A DNA stretch of 64,000 nt from positions 1-64,000 of the forward strand of contig CAMAUV010000022.1 of assembly GCA_945861415.1 (NCBI GenBank), read 5' to 3'. The stretch is from Akkermansia muciniphila (GTDB taxonomy: Bacteria > Verrucomicrobiota > Verrucomicrobiia > Verrucomicrobiales > V1-33). The translations under genes and the position numbers were made by a program. The notes below the pieces were generated by a model that saw only the letters and a program-made list of their open reading frames with translations, had not been told where the DNA came from and did not search any database. Positions 62,051 to 64,000 of this stretch are shown piece after piece. Position 1 is the first letter of the stretch. Each line of letters starts with the position of its first letter.

Positions 62051-63349
62051 ATGCGAATCCTCATTCCCGCCTTCGTTTTATCTCTGTCCACGTTTCTTCA
62101 TGCCGAATGGCCGCAGTGGCGAGGGCCGGATGGTCAGGGGCAGGCCGGCGAAGCAGCACTCGCTGTGAAGTGGTCTGAGATGGAGGGTATCGCGTGGCGC
62201 ACAGACTTGCCCGGGCGCGGATGGTCTTCACCGGTGGTGGCAAACGGGCAGGTGTGGATGACCGCAGCCGTGGAAACACCGGCTTCCACTGAGGAAACAG
62301 CGAGGCGATTAAAGACGAACACCAGTGACCAACCGCTCACACTACTCGCTCAGGTGGAGTTACGCGCCCTCTGCGTCGATGCCCAAAGCGGCAAACTGCT
62401 ACATAACATTCTTCTCCTCACCAAGAAGGACCCTCAGTGGGTGCATCAGCTCAACAGCTATGCCTCGCCCTCGCCGGTGCTGATGAAGAGCCGGCTTTAT
62501 TGTCAATTTGGGACGCTGGGATCGGCCTGCCTGGACACCGCGACGCAGAAAGTGGTGTGGACCAACGAGGATTCAGGGCTGCAGATCATGCACGAAAATG
62601 GTCCCGGTTCGACCCCAGTAGTGGAATCTGAGCGCATGATTTTCCACATGGATGGCAGTGACCGGCAGTTTGTGGCAGCGCTGGATACGGCGACCGGCAA
62701 GCTCGCATGGAAAACCGCGCGCAGTGGAGAAATGCATAATAACCCGCAGTTTAAGAAATCTTACGGGACCCCCCTTGTCGTTACCGTGAACGGGCGGAGG
62801 CAACTTCTTTCGACAGGCTCTGACTGGCTTTATAGTTATGATCCGCTCAGTGGTCATGAGTTGTGGAAGCTACCGTATGGTGAACTCGGCTTTAGCATCA
62901 CGCCGCGTCCGGTGTTTCATGAAGGCATGCTCTACATGGCCACAGGATTTGGCAAAGGCCGCATCCTTGCCGTGAAAATCGAAGGAGTGGAGAAGCCGGA
63001 GATCCTCTGGAAGTTCGACAAAGGCGCTCCCACGCAGGCTTCGCTGCTCATCGACAATGGGCTGCTCTATCTTGCGAGTGAAGGCGGCGTGCTCACGTGC
63101 GTGGATGTGAAGGTTGGCAGCGAGGTCTACCGGGAGCGTTTGGGCGAGCCGTTCAGCGCCAGCCCAATGGTGGCAGGCGGCGCACTCTACTTTCCTGGAC
63201 GTGAGGGAACGACCTATGTTTTAAAGCGCGGCCGGGAGTTCTCCAAAGTGTCGGAGAATAAGCTGGCCGGGCGCCAGATGGCCAGTTTCGCGGCGGAGGG
63301 CGGTGTCCTCTACATCCGGACCGACAAAGCGCTCTATGCGGTGAAGTAA
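62051..63349 (+). CDS. Secreted PQQ-binding-like beta-propeller protein
   Basis: A 432-residue protein from ATG 62051 (MRILIPAFVLSLSTFLHAEW, a signal peptide). The frame is open to 61748, but that part lies over the divergent gene's signal peptide and is not protein-like. The rest shows PQQ/quinoprotein-like propeller blades: AWRTDLPGRGWSSPVVANGQ, LDTATGKLAWKT, YDPLSGHELWKLPYG and VYRERLGEPFSASPMVAGG. In PVC genomes such proteins are common and mostly of unknown substrate; no metal or quinone site is evident. The CT-rich leader has no Shine-Dalgarno. Confidence 0.88.
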   Translation: MRILIPAFVLSLSTFLHAEWPQWRGPDGQGQAGEAALAVKWSEMEGIAWRTDLPGRGWSSPVVANGQVWMTAAVETPASTEETARRLKTNTSDQPLTLLAQVELRALCVDAQSGKLLHNILLLTKKDPQWVHQLNSYASPSPVLMKSRLYCQFGTLGSACLDTATQKVVWTNEDSGLQIMHENGPGSTPVVESERMIFHMDGSDRQFVAALDTATGKLAWKTARSGEMHNNPQFKKSYGTPLVVTVNGRRQLLSTGSDWLYSYDPLSGHELWKLPYGELGFSITPRPVFHEGMLYMATGFGKGRILAVKIEGVEKPEILWKFDKGAPTQASLLIDNGLLYLASEGGVLTCVDVKVGSEVYRERLGEPFSASPMVAGGALYFPGREGTTYVLKRGREFSKVSENKLAGRQMASFAAEGGVLYIRTDKALYAVK

Positions 63350-63359
63350 CGCTGCGACG

Positions 63360-64000
63360 CTACGTGCCGCAGAAGGTTTGATACGGCAGCGCATTCGCCG
63401 GTGCCGGCTGCTGGTAATCCGGGGCGTTCACCGTGTGGTCGAATGGGCGGGTGATCAGTTCCAGCAGCCGGTTCAGCGGACGAAGGTCGCCACAGTTGCT
63501 GGCGGACATGAGGGCTTCCTCCACTTTGTGATTTCGGGGGATCACCGCGGGGTTGGCGCGCAGCATGAGGTCCCGCGCTTTTTTGCGGGCCGCTGGAGCC
63601 GTTCCCACTGCTTTTTGCCAGCGGGCAAGCCATTCACGATACTCTTCTCCCTCAAGGTGACCGGCGATGAGCTGGCGGAAGGTGTTGGTGAAGTCCGCAC
63701 TCTTTCGTTGCATGATGTCCAGCAGATCCTCTGCGAGCGCCCTGTCACCCTCGGTCTGCTTTGGCAGCCCAAGTTTCGCCCGCATCCCTGCCAGCCAGCG
63801 GCGTTCATATAGCTCCTTGAACGAAAGGATTGCTTCATTCGCCCACTCGAGTGCGGCAGTTTCACTTTCGTCGAAGAGCGGGAGCATGGCTTCGGCTAGC
63901 CTCGCCAGATTCCAGTGCGCGATGGATGGCTGACTGCCATACGCATAGCGTCCGTGGTGATCGATGCTGCTGAAGACGGCAGCCGGATGGTAGGTATCCA
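63360..64000 (-). CDS. selO: SelO/YdiU protein adenylyltransferase, partial (C-terminal part)
   Basis: The frame is open to the end of the window. The visible 213 residues are the C-terminal third of SelO: DTYHPAAVFSSIDHHGRYAY, IAHWNLARLAEAMLPLF, then NPAVIPRNHKVEEAL and the ending QTFCGT. SelO is a pseudokinase-fold enzyme that transfers AMP to protein hydroxyls and is linked to redox stress. Its catalytic lysine and acidic residues are in the part beyond the window. Converges on the propeller gene with 10 bases between stops. Confidence 0.92.
   Translation of the reverse strand, partial: DTYHPAAVFSSIDHHGRYAYGSQPSIAHWNLARLAEAMLPLFDESETAALEWANEAILSFKELYERRWLAGMRAKLGLPKQTEGDRALAEDLLDIMQRKSADFTNTFRQLIAGHLEGEEYREWLARWQKAVGTAPAARKKARDLMLRANPAVIPRNHKVEEALMSASNCGDLRPLNRLLELITRPFDHTVNAPDYQQPAPANALPYQTFCGT

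Overview
The window looks like a chromosome segment from a member of the Verrucomicrobiota (PVC superphylum). This rests on three things: planctomycete/verrucomicrobial-type secreted gene pairs (DUF1592-DUF1552 and DUF1549/DUF1553-DUF1501), GC-rich PVC-style proteins, and many start codons with no Shine-Dalgarno but a pyrimidine-rich leader. The lineage is inferred; no rRNA or ribosomal protein gene is present to confirm it. No tRNA, rRNA or CRISPR array was seen.

Layout. 1-7924: two convergent pairs of secreted PVC-type proteins. 8033-11215: a quinone-reductase-like oxidoreductase, an unknown secreted protein and an NlpC/P60 cell-wall peptidase. 11345-18254: the complete eight-gene F1Fo ATP synthase operon (atpBEFHAGDC), with an operator-like palindrome upstream and a stem-loop between atpE and atpF. 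18697-20510: a LOG-family gene followed by a decayed second copy. 20751-26183: a GlcD-like FAD oxidase, then the three-gene ATP-grasp / alpha-E / transglutaminase module. 26323-30842: a tyrosine recombinase, a decayed Sel1-repeat gene, a group 4 glycosyltransferase, an intact IS630-type insertion sequence and a broken membrane-protein gene. 30956-33666: an orphan response regulator, a membrane protein and a TIM-barrel isomerase ending in a clear terminator.

33844-43499 holds the most interesting region. Seven genes run on one strand, six of the joins being 4-base ATGA/GTGA-type overlaps or a short gap occupied by a REP-like inverted repeat. They encode HMG-CoA reductase, a UbiA-like membrane protein, a rifampin-phosphotransferase-like dikinase, a BtaA-like aminocarboxypropyl transferase, a dolichol/phytol-kinase-like membrane protein, a GNAT and an OleC-like AMP-forming ligase. 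I read this as an uncharacterised lipid or isoprenoid biosynthetic operon. This is an inference from families and gene order; no product is known to me.

43642-64000 is mostly housekeeping: HrpB helicase, RibD with small partners, an in-frame HTH-metallo-beta-lactamase-dehydrogenase fusion, a lipase-like lipoprotein, RsfS, a 3D-domain lipoprotein, endonuclease III, an SGNH hydrolase, PurD, a DEAD-box helicase, a decayed alpha/beta hydrolase, secreted proteins of unknown role, a PQQ-type propeller and the C-terminal part of SelO. Five decayed genes or gene fragments and one IS element indicate active gene loss between stable operons.
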